From Siphonobacter sp. SORGH_AS_0500 (GTDB lineage Bacteria; Bacteroidota; Bacteroidia; Cytophagales; Spirosomataceae), in assembly GCF_002838835.1 (NCBI RefSeq), contig NZ_NHPP01000019.1, forward strand, positions 1 through 64,000: a DNA stretch of 64,000 nt. Direction: 5' to 3'. Both the position numbers and the translations under genes were made by a program. The stretch's first letter is position 1. Each line of letters starts with the position of its first letter. Positions 45,546 to 53,165 of the stretch are shown here, one piece after another. The notes below the pieces were generated by a model, which saw nothing but the letters and a program-made list of their open reading frames with translations, searched no databases and was not told the DNA's origin.

Positions 45546-45659
45546 ATGAAAAAAATCTGGGCGGCAATCCACAAATATCGCCAGTATATTGGCGTCGATG
45601 GAGCCATGTATTTATCGTTCATTATCGTCCTCATAATTCTCTTCATCTTTTTCTCGTGA
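45546..45659 (+). CDS. 37-residue single-helix membrane microprotein
   Basis: A short frame with ATG at 45546 and TGA at 45659 encodes a 37-residue peptide: a basic amphipathic start (KKIWAAIHKYRQYIGVDG) followed by one strongly hydrophobic helix (MYLSFIIVLIILFIFF). Good codon use, a typical N-in topology and its placement in a gap upstream of mdh support a real gene. I do not recognise a named family, though similar tiny proteins occur in Bacteroidota. Coding status is inferred. Confidence 0.5.
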   Translation: MKKIWAAIHKYRQYIGVDGAMYLSFIIVLIILFIFFS

Positions 45660-45752
45660 ATAAAGTTCAATAGTAAATGTTCTATTAATTGTTGGAATAT
45701 TTACTTAATTGCAACGTATTCACCTTCGTTCACGATTTTAAACGTAGATTCC

Positions 45753-46673
45753 ATGAAAATCACCGTTGTAGGAGCTGGAGCCGTTGGAGCTACCTGTGCT
45801 GATAACATCGTTCGGCGAGAATTGGCTCAGGAAGTAGTCTTGCTTGATATTAAAGAAGGACTGGCAGAGGGAAAGTCACTGGATATGTTTCAAACCGCCA
45901 CTCTGCTGGATTTTGATTCCCGGATAGTCGGTTCAACCAATGATTACGCCAAAACGGCTGGCTCTGATGTCGTCGTGATTACCTCGGGAATTCCGCGAAA
46001 ACCCGGCATGACCCGCGAAGAACTGATCGGTATTAACGCGGGGATTGTGAAAACGGTTACGACGCAGATTCTGGAACATTCGCCCGAAGCGATCATTGTT
46101 GTGATCTCCAATCCAATGGACACCATGACTTATTTAGCTCTGCAAACGGCGGGAGTTTCCAAGCATAAGATCATCGGCATGGGTGGAATTCTGGATTCAG
46201 CCCGATTTAAAACCTACCTGTCGCTGGCGATGGATGTGCCACCGTCGGATTTACAGGCTACGGTTATTGGCGGTCACGGCGATACCACGATGATTCCTCT
46301 GACTCGACTGGCAACTTATTCAGGAACGCCCGTCAGTCAATATCTGGATGAAACTACCTTACAGAAAGTAGCCTCAGATACGATGGTCGGTGGAGCAACG
46401 CTGACGGGATTAATCGGGACTTCAGCCTGGTATGCTCCGGGAGCTGCGGGAGCCTTACTCGTTGAAAGTATTGTCAGAGATCAGAAGCGGATTCTTCCCT
46501 GCTGTGTGTATCTGGAAGGTGAATACGGTCAATCAGATATTTGTTTGGGCGTGCCTGTAGTAATCGGCAAAAATGGCTGGGAAAAAGTCATTGACTTTGG
46601 TCTGACTGAAGCTGAACAGGCCGCATTCAATAAGTCAGCAGAAGCCGTTAGGAATATGAACAGTGTACTATAG
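45753..46673 (+). CDS. mdh: Malate dehydrogenase (LDH-like type)
   Basis: Cytoplasmic TCA-cycle enzyme that interconverts malate and oxaloacetate with NAD. The 306-residue protein has the Rossmann loop VGAGAVGATC (6-15), the NAD-ribose acid in LLDIKEG, substrate arginines R82 and R88 in IPRKPGMTR (Arg rather than Gln at the specificity position marks malate over lactate), N120, D148, R151 and catalytic H175 in GGHGDT. The start ATG gives the family N-terminus. It stands alone, ending at a long palindromic terminator. Confidence 0.95.
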   Translation: MKITVVGAGAVGATCADNIVRRELAQEVVLLDIKEGLAEGKSLDMFQTATLLDFDSRIVGSTNDYAKTAGSDVVVITSGIPRKPGMTREELIGINAGIVKTVTTQILEHSPEAIIVVISNPMDTMTYLALQTAGVSKHKIIGMGGILDSARFKTYLSLAMDVPPSDLQATVIGGHGDTTMIPLTRLATYSGTPVSQYLDETTLQKVASDTMVGGATLTGLIGTSAWYAPGAAGALLVESIVRDQKRILPCCVYLEGEYGQSDICLGVPVVIGKNGWEKVIDFGLTEAEQAAFNKSAEAVRNMNSVL

Positions 46674-46680
46674 TTTGAGA

Positions 46681-46745
46681 ACGTTTTTAATAAAGTAAAA
46701 GCGGTCTGGAGAACCTCCAGACCGCTTTTACTTTATTAAAAACGT
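46681..46745. terminator. Very long perfect bidirectional terminator
   Basis: A 31-bp arm at 46681-46711 is perfectly complementary to 46715-46745 around a 3-base loop. The stem has GCGGTCTGGAG near the loop and A/T-rich outer ends, so both strands give a GC-rich hairpin followed by a U-rich tail. It lies between the convergent mdh and azurin genes. Confidence 0.9.
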
Positions 46746-46766
46746 GAAGAATAGCTTCGTTTACGC

Positions 46767-47243
46767 TTATTCTACAACGAACTTACCCTGCATGATGCCA
46801 TAGTGACCGGGGAAGCTACAGATATACGTATACGTTCCTTTTTTAGGAGCCGTAAATTCGATGGTATCGCTTTCGCCACCGCCTAGCAGTTTGGTATGAG
46901 CCACGATACTAGCTGACTCTGACTTAGGAATATATTCTGTACTGGAAGCCATATTAGCTTTCGAGGCAAAAGCTTGTAAATCGGTGCCGGGTTTTAGCAA
47001 CACGAAGTTATGACCCATGGCTTGTTTGGCAAATTTACCCGTATGTTTGAGCGTCAGCTTTACTTTCTGGCCAGCTTTCACTTTAAATTCTTTTTTATCA
47101 AACTGCATGGCATCGTTCGCATTCAGGACCAATGCTTTAGCAGGTTTACCAGCTTGAGCGGAAGCTTCAGTTGCAGGTAGGAAAGTAGATACACTACATA
47201 AAGCAAGAGCAGCCGCAAAGAGCCGGAAACGTTTCGTGTTCAT
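46767..47243 (-). CDS. Azurin (blue copper protein)
   Basis: A periplasmic type-1 copper electron carrier of 158 residues with a signal peptide (ending ASAQA at about 30). The copper ligands are H78 (AMGHNFV), C142 and H147 (YICSFPGHYG) and M151. The mature domain has the usual azurin fold. The gene stands alone. It can accept electrons from periplasmic cytochromes; a partnership with the cytochromes elsewhere in the window is inference. Confidence 0.92.
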   Translation of the reverse strand: MNTKRFRLFAAALALCSVSTFLPATEASAQAGKPAKALVLNANDAMQFDKKEFKVKAGQKVKLTLKHTGKFAKQAMGHNFVLLKPGTDLQAFASKANMASSTEYIPKSESASIVAHTKLLGGGESDTIEFTAPKKGTYTYICSFPGHYGIMQGKFVVE

Positions 47244-47358
47244 AGATTTATTTTTATTTAGTTTAAATTAGTGGCAAATTAAATCAAAACTCCTTACACC
47301 TATAACAGAGATCAGACGTTTTTTATTCCATCTGTCTAGAATACTTAACACTTATTAA

Positions 47359-47440
47359 GGAGTTTGGAGCGGCCGCCGCTGCGGTTTGGAGTTTGGAGTT
47401 TGGAGTTTGGAGTTTGGAGTTTGGAGTTTGGAGTTTGGAA
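47359..47440. repeat. 7-bp tandem array with GC-rich core
   Basis: GGAGTTT units with the 17-base core AGCGGCCGCCGCTGCGG at 47368-47384 inserted in phase near the left end, followed by about eight units. The repeat unit differs by one base from that at 31384 (GAGTTTT) while the core is identical. Confidence 0.85.
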
Positions 47441-47442
47441 AG

Positions 47443-47782
47443 GTAAAACCTATAAAGGTAGGGGAGTTGTTTGGAAATGGGAATCATAACCCCGGAGGGG
47501 TTGAACCTGAATAGCCCCGGATGTTAATCCGGTTTTTTGTGTGAGGTACATACTCCTGCCCTGGCTGGTATCCTCACCAGTCAAAGAGCCTAGTGGTTGG
47601 TGAAGACACCAACCACGGTGGATGGGAAGAGGTTTGGAAATGGGAGGTATAACCCCAGAAGGGTTGAATGTGGATAGCCCCGGGTGATAACCCGGGGTAA
47701 ACGTTGGACGGGCCATACGCTCCCGCCCTGGCTGGTGTCTTCACCAGCCAAAAAGTATAGTGGTTAGTGAGGACCCCAACCA
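47443..47782. repeat. Composite repeat with two rounds of hairpin pairs
   Basis: First round: conserved block (TAAAGGTAGGGGAG, TGTTTGGAAATGGG), CCCC-type pair (47486-47532) and REPIN-like pair (47562-47615). Second round: the block GGTTTGGAAATGGGAGGTAT, CCCC-type pair (47648-47698, including GCCCCGGGTGATAACCCGGG) and REPIN-like pair (47729-47782). The order matches the locus at 31516. Confidence 0.75.
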
Positions 47783-47813
47783 GGGCGGAAAAAGCATACA
47801 ATCAAGCATTCAA

Positions 47814-47912
47814 GTAGAGATACGACTTTACTGCGTCTGGTCGGTAAATAAAAATCCTTTCAATCGTGATGAAACTGCCTCTTACCCAGTTGCGATGAAG
47901 TCACGTCTCTAC
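47814..47912. repeat. MITE-like palindromic repeat, copy 5 (inverted)
   Basis: A 99-base copy in the opposite orientation to copies 1-4: the right end reads CCCAGTTGCGATGAAGTCAC then GTCTCTAC. Terminal inverted repeats are clear. It lies about 80 bases before pgeF. Confidence 0.8.
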
Positions 47913-47993
47913 CAGAGGGACGGGCTGAAACTGAGGTTTGCTCATGGGTCAAAACAATAAATCATTAGTTTTGAGCTTTCTTATCAAGTTTAG

Positions 47994-48752
47994 ATGGCCA
48001 TGAGTACTAAGTCTCTTTTTTATACACCCCCCATATTCCAAGCATTTTCAGAATTAATTGCCGCTCAGAGCACGCGTCACGGTGGCGTGAGCCAATCGCC
48101 CTATCATAGTCTGAATTTGGGCGGTTCTACGCAGGATGATCCTGAAGCGGTTCTTGAGAACAAACGCCTTTTTTACGAGAGTTTAGGAATCAAAGAAAGC
48201 CAGGTGGCTTCTTCTCATCAGGTGCACGGAACGGAGATATTTATAACCAATCAACCTGGACGAGAACAGGGGCACGATGCCGTCATAACTAATCAGGCTG
48301 GGGTAATGGCTTTGGTAACCATTGCCGACTGCACACCAATTCTAGTATATGATGCCCGTACCCAAGCAGTTGCTGCCATTCACGCAGGGTGGCGGGGGAC
48401 AGTAGCTGGAATTGTAGCAAAAACACTAAAAACGATGCAGGAAACCTACGGAACTCAACCTGAAGACTGTTATGCCTGGGTTGGTACTTGCATTGACGAG
48501 TGTTCGTTTGAAGTAGGGAGCGATGTGTCCGATCATTTCGCCGATCGTTTTAAACGTTGGGACGAAAGCAGGCAAAAATTCTTCGTGGATTTGAAAGCCG
48601 CTAATGCCTACCCCTTGCAAAGCTTTGGTATTCCTGATTCTCAAATTGAAATATCACCTTATTCAACGGTCCTTCACAATGAAGATTACTTCTCCCATCG
48701 TCTTGAAAAGGGCATAACGGGACGAATGGTCGCAGTCATTGGCAGAAAATAA
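47994..48752 (+). CDS. pgeF: Purine nucleoside phosphorylase/polyphenol oxidase PgeF (YfiH)
   Basis: A cytoplasmic protein of 252 residues of the YfiH/LACC1 family. Characteristic motifs are present: SSHQVHGTEIF, VTIADCTPILVYD and AAIHAGWRGTVAGI, whose Cys and His ligate zinc. The family has been described as polyphenol oxidase, as purine nucleoside phosphorylase/adenosine deaminase and as a peptidoglycan-editing factor. Two ATG codons lie close together at the start (47994 and 48000). No partner gene is adjacent; the downstream gene is convergent. Confidence 0.88.
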   Translation: MAMSTKSLFYTPPIFQAFSELIAAQSTRHGGVSQSPYHSLNLGGSTQDDPEAVLENKRLFYESLGIKESQVASSHQVHGTEIFITNQPGREQGHDAVITNQAGVMALVTIADCTPILVYDARTQAVAAIHAGWRGTVAGIVAKTLKTMQETYGTQPEDCYAWVGTCIDECSFEVGSDVSDHFADRFKRWDESRQKFFVDLKAANAYPLQSFGIPDSQIEISPYSTVLHNEDYFSHRLEKGITGRMVAVIGRK

Positions 48753-48786
48753 AAGAGGGACGCAAAACGTTTGCATCCCTCTTTCT
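48751..48786. terminator. Bidirectional terminator after pgeF
   Basis: AAAGAGGGACGCAAA pairs with TTTGCATCCCTCTTT (one mismatch) around a 3-base loop; A-run and T-run flank it. The left end overlaps the pgeF stop codon. Confidence 0.85.
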
Positions 48787-48802
48787 ATAAAATCATCACT
48801 CA

Positions 48803-49933
48803 CTATCGACCAAAAGCACTTCTCAGTCGTGAAGCCGCGTATTCCTGAGCATCCTGAGCATTGGGCTCGATGGCATAAGTTCCAAAGAATTCGTGGGTTA
48901 CACCTTCATACAGACGGTATTCCGTACTTACTCCGGCAGAAGTAAATTTGTCTGCCAACTGTTTGCCTTCCGTTTGCAGGGGATCGATCTCCGCTCCGAT
49001 GATAGTCGTGGCAGGTAAACCACTTAGTGTGGCTACGTCAACCAGCGAGATATATCTGCTATCGCCGTCAGACATAGTGCGGAAATATTTGTCCACAAAC
49101 CACTCTACCAGAGGCTTGCTTAGCGGTTTTGCGTTTGCATACGTATTATACGAGGCGGTAGTTAAATCATTATTAGCTACTGGATACACTAGGAGTTGGT
49201 GAATCGGCATTGGGAAATTGTTCTCACGAGCCATGATACTTACCCCAACGGCCATATTACCACCGGCACTTTCACCGGCTACGGCAATTTTAGTAGAATC
49301 GCCATTGAGTGAAGCGGCATTTCGTCTTACCCATTTGTAGGCTTCGTAACTGTCTATATGAGCCGTTGGGAACTTATTTTCGGGTGCTTTACGGTATTCA
49401 ACAGAAACGACTATTGCTCCAGTATTGCGAGCCATTGCACGGGCTGAAGCCTCATACACTTCGGGACTGGCAATAACCCAGCCACCGCCGTGGTAATACA
49501 CAATGACGGGTAAATTACCACTAGCCCCTTGCGGACGATATACTACTGCCCGGATGTTTGTACCACCATAACCGGGAATCAGGCGTTGACTGGTATCTAC
49601 CTGCATGTCAGGAGGCGTAATGTTGTTTCTGCTCAGCAAAGAGCTAACGGCGTCTTTAATGGATGGTTTGGTACGGGCCTGCTGAGGAGTGAGGGTATAA
49701 AGGGGAGTCGAATCCAGACGAGCCATTTCTTCGATAATAGCCTGCATTTGTGGCTTAATGGTGGGTCCCCAGGAAGGCTTGGGACCAGTCGGTTGAATAT
49801 CCTTACCCGGATCCGTGTCGTCATTTTTGTTGCAAGCCGTTAAGCTTAGCAGAGCGAACATCGCCAGAAGATAACCTCCCTTCAAAAGAAGTCGATGCTT
49901 CTTTTCTGCATACGTATTCAATGTTGATTTCAT
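48803..49933 (-). CDS. Lipoprotein alpha/beta-hydrolase (HSL-type esterase)
   Basis: A 376-residue hydrolase of the hormone-sensitive-lipase group with a lipoprotein signal (lipobox LTAC, Cys34; the signal region is long). The oxyanion motif HGGG (148-151), nucleophile S222 in GESAGG, D317 in GAEIDP and H347 in VTHEFFG form the catalytic site. It probably hydrolyses short-chain esters at the cell surface or in the periplasm. The exact substrate is unknown. It converges with pgeF; the upstream gap of about 500 bases has no gene. Confidence 0.88.
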   Translation of the reverse strand: MKSTLNTYAEKKHRLLLKGGYLLAMFALLSLTACNKNDDTDPGKDIQPTGPKPSWGPTIKPQMQAIIEEMARLDSTPLYTLTPQQARTKPSIKDAVSSLLSRNNITPPDMQVDTSQRLIPGYGGTNIRAVVYRPQGASGNLPVIVYYHGGGWVIASPEVYEASARAMARNTGAIVVSVEYRKAPENKFPTAHIDSYEAYKWVRRNAASLNGDSTKIAVAGESAGGNMAVGVSIMARENNFPMPIHQLLVYPVANNDLTTASYNTYANAKPLSKPLVEWFVDKYFRTMSDGDSRYISLVDVATLSGLPATTIIGAEIDPLQTEGKQLADKFTSAGVSTEYRLYEGVTHEFFGTYAIEPNAQDAQEYAASRLRSAFGR

Positions 49934-50376
49934 GTGGAGTTGGATTTGTTAAATGACTTTTTATTTCCTTAACTCCCTGAAATTCACATACCATACTTAA
50001 ATTCATTAGCCTTAATAACTAGGAGAAAAGTAGCTAAACTAGTAGGGTTTACTTATTAGATTTATTTGAATAAATTAATGAATCAGCTAATGACTCACCT
50101 AGTTAATAGACTCGAGATAAGATAATTACTTGAAATAACGGAGAACTAGACAGTTGAAATAACGGAAAGAAGGGCATTCATCCAGAATTGATGAATCCGG
50201 TCAGGAAGGGTGAGCATACCTTCAGAGTAAGCTTATGCTTTGATAAGATCAAATGGCAAAATAATATACGCCGTTCAGGATTATTCGCAACCTTTTGAGC
50301 AAGCGATACCTCAGATGAAATATTTGTTGTATAGCTGTCTAGCCTCCAAATTTCCGTTAACAACCCTCTAAAACAG
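49934..50376. other. Gap without recognised gene
   Basis: A/T-rich, with one small inverted repeat ATTCATC/GATGAAT at 50173-50193. Frames here are short and not gene-like. It probably holds the promoter of the minus-strand esterase, but no clear box pair was found. Confidence 0.35.
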
Positions 50377-50410
50377 ACCTTCCCGAAAGTTCTTAAACTT
50401 CCGGGAAGGG
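50377..50410 (-). terminator. Terminator of the GH2 gene
   Basis: A 14-base stem CCTTCCCGGAAGTT with one mismatch around a short loop, 20 bases after the GH2 stop; a U-rich tail follows on the minus strand. Confidence 0.75.
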
Positions 50411-50430
50411 CATAAACAACGAATAATCCA

Positions 50431-53055
50431 TTACAATCCAATAGGAATGAAACGGTCCCCTATATTCCAGCCTTCCAGCGAAACGAGCGGTTTGTCTTCG
50501 GTTTTGGGTGTATATTCCAGCGTTATGGTTTTTTGTTCCCCCGGTAATATCGAAATGTAATTATCGCTATAAAAGACGGGTAACACGCGTTGCTTCGTTT
50601 GCGAGTGTACCAGCGAGATTCGATTGAAAAACGCTACCGGATTATTGGCTTCATTGCGTAGCGTTACTGCAATTTTACCTTTGGCTACTTGTCGGGCCGT
50701 AGCCTGAATGTCTACTTTCTTTAACTGCTGTAAGCCCGTGTAGGTGCCTTTCTCATTTGGTAACCAGTACAGGTTATCACTCACCACTTCCTTATTCAAA
50801 TTCAACAGACGTAAGGACAGAAACACGCCGTCTTCTTTCGCAGCTTTTTCCAAAGCTTTCGCTATGGACAGGTAAGGGCGTGCCGTGCTGGGGCCAATTT
50901 CTGTGAATACCTGTGTAATCACCGTTTCCTTGCCCTTCATGTCGTAGAGCTTCACGACCATCATTAAGTCGCGTTGCGTCTGAAAGGTATTATTCGCCAT
51001 CATTACCATGCTGTCCACAGGATTATACATGATGTGCAACGGCTCGCTACCGCTATGCAAGCCATACAAGCAGGCATTCGGATCGAGGTAATAATCGTAC
51101 ATCTGACCGCGAAGAGCCGTCCAGGGGTTTTGCGTTTTCCAGATGATACTTCCCGTATACCATTCCCACATGTGTGAAGAGAAACCTTCCATCAATGCCC
51201 GGTACTGATCGTAATTAACGACCTGAGCTTTCAGTCCGAAATCGCGGGTATCTTTAGCCTTACCGTAAGGGTCAATGTACTCGTCGTATCCAATGTATTT
51301 ATGGTAGTCCCACACCGAATCCACTTTTGATTTACCATTACTGAATTGGGGAGCAGTAAGATTTTCCTTCGGAATAAAGCGTTCGAGCGACTGAATATCT
51401 CCTACACCCACTGAACCCACTTCGGAGTTGAAAGGCCAGGTTTTGAAGGACCAGAATTTAGCAATGGGTTGAATGCCATAAGGCCCGTCACCATTACCGC
51501 CGAGTGAATTGAAGGACATATCATCCGAGTTGGAATAATCAATGAACCAACGCGTGCCATCCAGAGCAGGTAACAGGGAATCACGGAGTGGTAACATGAT
51601 GTCAGTAGGCAAGGTAATTTCGTTCCCTCCACACCAGATGGCCAGCGAAGGGTAATTCCGAATCATCTTAATCTGATCGGCGGCTGATTCAAGGAATAGC
51701 GAATGGTCGTCGGGATATTTTCGGCGAGTCCACTGATCTTCCAGTTTCGCGGGATCTACCCAACGGCCATTGCAGTCGCCCGAACCCCAGAAATCCTGCA
51801 TAACCAGTAATCCATATTTATCACAGGCTTCGTAAAATTCAGGACGTTCGGTAATGGCTCCTCCCCAGATGCGAATCAGGTTGAGGTGCATATCGCGGTG
51901 AAAGCGAATCTCGGCATCATAACGTTCAGGGGAGAAGCGTAGCATGGCATCCGAGATAATCCAGTTACCGCCCTTGATAAATACTTTCTGTCCGTTTACC
52001 GAAACCTGCTTGCTGCGGGTGGTGGCGTTCCATTCCGTTTGAATTTCCCGAACACCAATATTGATTTTTTCTTCATCTGAAACGTTCGCTCCCGCTACAA
52101 ACTGAATCGTGACTGGATATAAATGTTGCTGACCATACCCATAAGGCCACCACAGTTTAGGATTGTTCAGCGTTAAGGCGGGTAAGTCAACAGTTACCGT
52201 AGATTTAGCGGGGATACTTACTTTTTTAGAAATTTTAGTGCCTTCAAGCGTGTATTGAACCATTCCCTCCACGCGGTTGGCTGTAGGATTTTCCAGCTCC
52301 GTAGATACTTTAATCGTTGCGGGTTTCTGTGGGCCCTCGGGCATCCGTTTGCCGGGAACGAGCGTAACCACGTGCGGATTTTTCAGATGAATGGCTCCCG
52401 TTTTTTCAATCGTTACCTTATCCCAAATGCCCGTGTTACGATCGCGGATGGGTTGAATCCAGTCCCAACCCGCTACGTATTGATGCGAAACGTTTTTAGC
52501 AATCGTACCGTCGCCGCCCTGTCCACCGTTAGGGTTACCTACCGGATCGGGAGGATAGACAATGACCGCCAAACGGTTGGGGCTGCCTTTTTTCAGGTAA
52601 GGCGTAATGTTAAACGTCTTCCGCAGAAACATGCCCGTGTGGGGCTTATCGGTTAATTTTTTTCCGTTCAGGAATACTTCACAACTGTAATTAATGCCCC
52701 GAAACTGAAGCCAGACCTGCTCACCTGATTGAGCTTCTTCCTTAAAATCTTTGACGAACCAATAGGTGTAATAATCCCGACCCGTGTGGTAAATGTCTGG
52801 AATGTGCTTGTTATTCATTCCGTAAAAAGGATCGGGAATCTGCTTATTATTCAGCAGGGTCGTCAGCACCGTGCCGGGAACGGTGGCGGGTTGCCAGTTG
52901 GCCAGGCTGTACGAAGGATTGGAAAGTTCCGTGCCTTTTACCGCTACTTTCCCAACGGGGGCACACTTCCAGCCCGCGTTGAGTTCATAAGGTTGCTGAG
53001 CAAAACCCAGAGCCGAAGTCAGTAGGGATGCCAGAGCAAGTAAGGTCTTTTTCAT
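50431..53055 (-). CDS. GH2 glycosidase (beta-mannosidase / exo-beta-glucosaminidase type)
   Basis: A secreted 874-residue glycoside hydrolase of family 2 with a signal peptide (about 1-19, ending GFAQ). Domain order: jelly-roll sugar-binding domain (about 20-200), immunoglobulin-like domain (about 215-330), TIM barrel (about 340-660) and C-terminal beta domains. The acid/base is E479 in WCGGNEI and the nucleophile E545 in NSEVGS. The NNKQIPDPFYGMNN entry motif recalls mannosidase and exo-chitosanase members. It likely removes terminal mannose or glucosamine from glycans. A GH92 gene lies upstream on the same strand, separated by a terminator. Confidence 0.88.
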   Translation of the reverse strand: MKKTLLALASLLTSALGFAQQPYELNAGWKCAPVGKVAVKGTELSNPSYSLANWQPATVPGTVLTTLLNNKQIPDPFYGMNNKHIPDIYHTGRDYYTYWFVKDFKEEAQSGEQVWLQFRGINYSCEVFLNGKKLTDKPHTGMFLRKTFNITPYLKKGSPNRLAVIVYPPDPVGNPNGGQGGDGTIAKNVSHQYVAGWDWIQPIRDRNTGIWDKVTIEKTGAIHLKNPHVVTLVPGKRMPEGPQKPATIKVSTELENPTANRVEGMVQYTLEGTKISKKVSIPAKSTVTVDLPALTLNNPKLWWPYGYGQQHLYPVTIQFVAGANVSDEEKINIGVREIQTEWNATTRSKQVSVNGQKVFIKGGNWIISDAMLRFSPERYDAEIRFHRDMHLNLIRIWGGAITERPEFYEACDKYGLLVMQDFWGSGDCNGRWVDPAKLEDQWTRRKYPDDHSLFLESAADQIKMIRNYPSLAIWCGGNEITLPTDIMLPLRDSLLPALDGTRWFIDYSNSDDMSFNSLGGNGDGPYGIQPIAKFWSFKTWPFNSEVGSVGVGDIQSLERFIPKENLTAPQFSNGKSKVDSVWDYHKYIGYDEYIDPYGKAKDTRDFGLKAQVVNYDQYRALMEGFSSHMWEWYTGSIIWKTQNPWTALRGQMYDYYLDPNACLYGLHSGSEPLHIMYNPVDSMVMMANNTFQTQRDLMMVVKLYDMKGKETVITQVFTEIGPSTARPYLSIAKALEKAAKEDGVFLSLRLLNLNKEVVSDNLYWLPNEKGTYTGLQQLKKVDIQATARQVAKGKIAVTLRNEANNPVAFFNRISLVHSQTKQRVLPVFYSDNYISILPGEQKTITLEYTPKTEDKPLVSLEGWNIGDRFIPIGL

Positions 53056-53084
53056 AGAATTGAGGGAAGAAATGTTTGAGGATT

Positions 53085-53134
53085 AAAAAAATAACCTCCG
53101 GCAAAACCAGATTCAACGGTTTCGCCGGAGGTTA
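53085..53134 (-). terminator. Terminator of the GH92 gene
   Basis: AACCTCCGGCAAAACC (53093-53108) pairs with GGTTTCGCCGGAGGTT (53118-53133, one mismatch); the minus-strand transcript then has a run of seven U. It separates GH92 and GH2 transcription. Confidence 0.9.
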
Positions 53135-53165
53135 CATAAGGCCCTCCGGGCGGGTAAAAGATTAG

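Noticed and set aside
47450..47801. Two overlapping minus-strand frames with similar phrases, also seen at 56910-57104
   Set aside because: They are translations of the dispersed CCCC-type and REPIN-like repeats; their similarity follows from the repeat, and there is no independent sign of coding.
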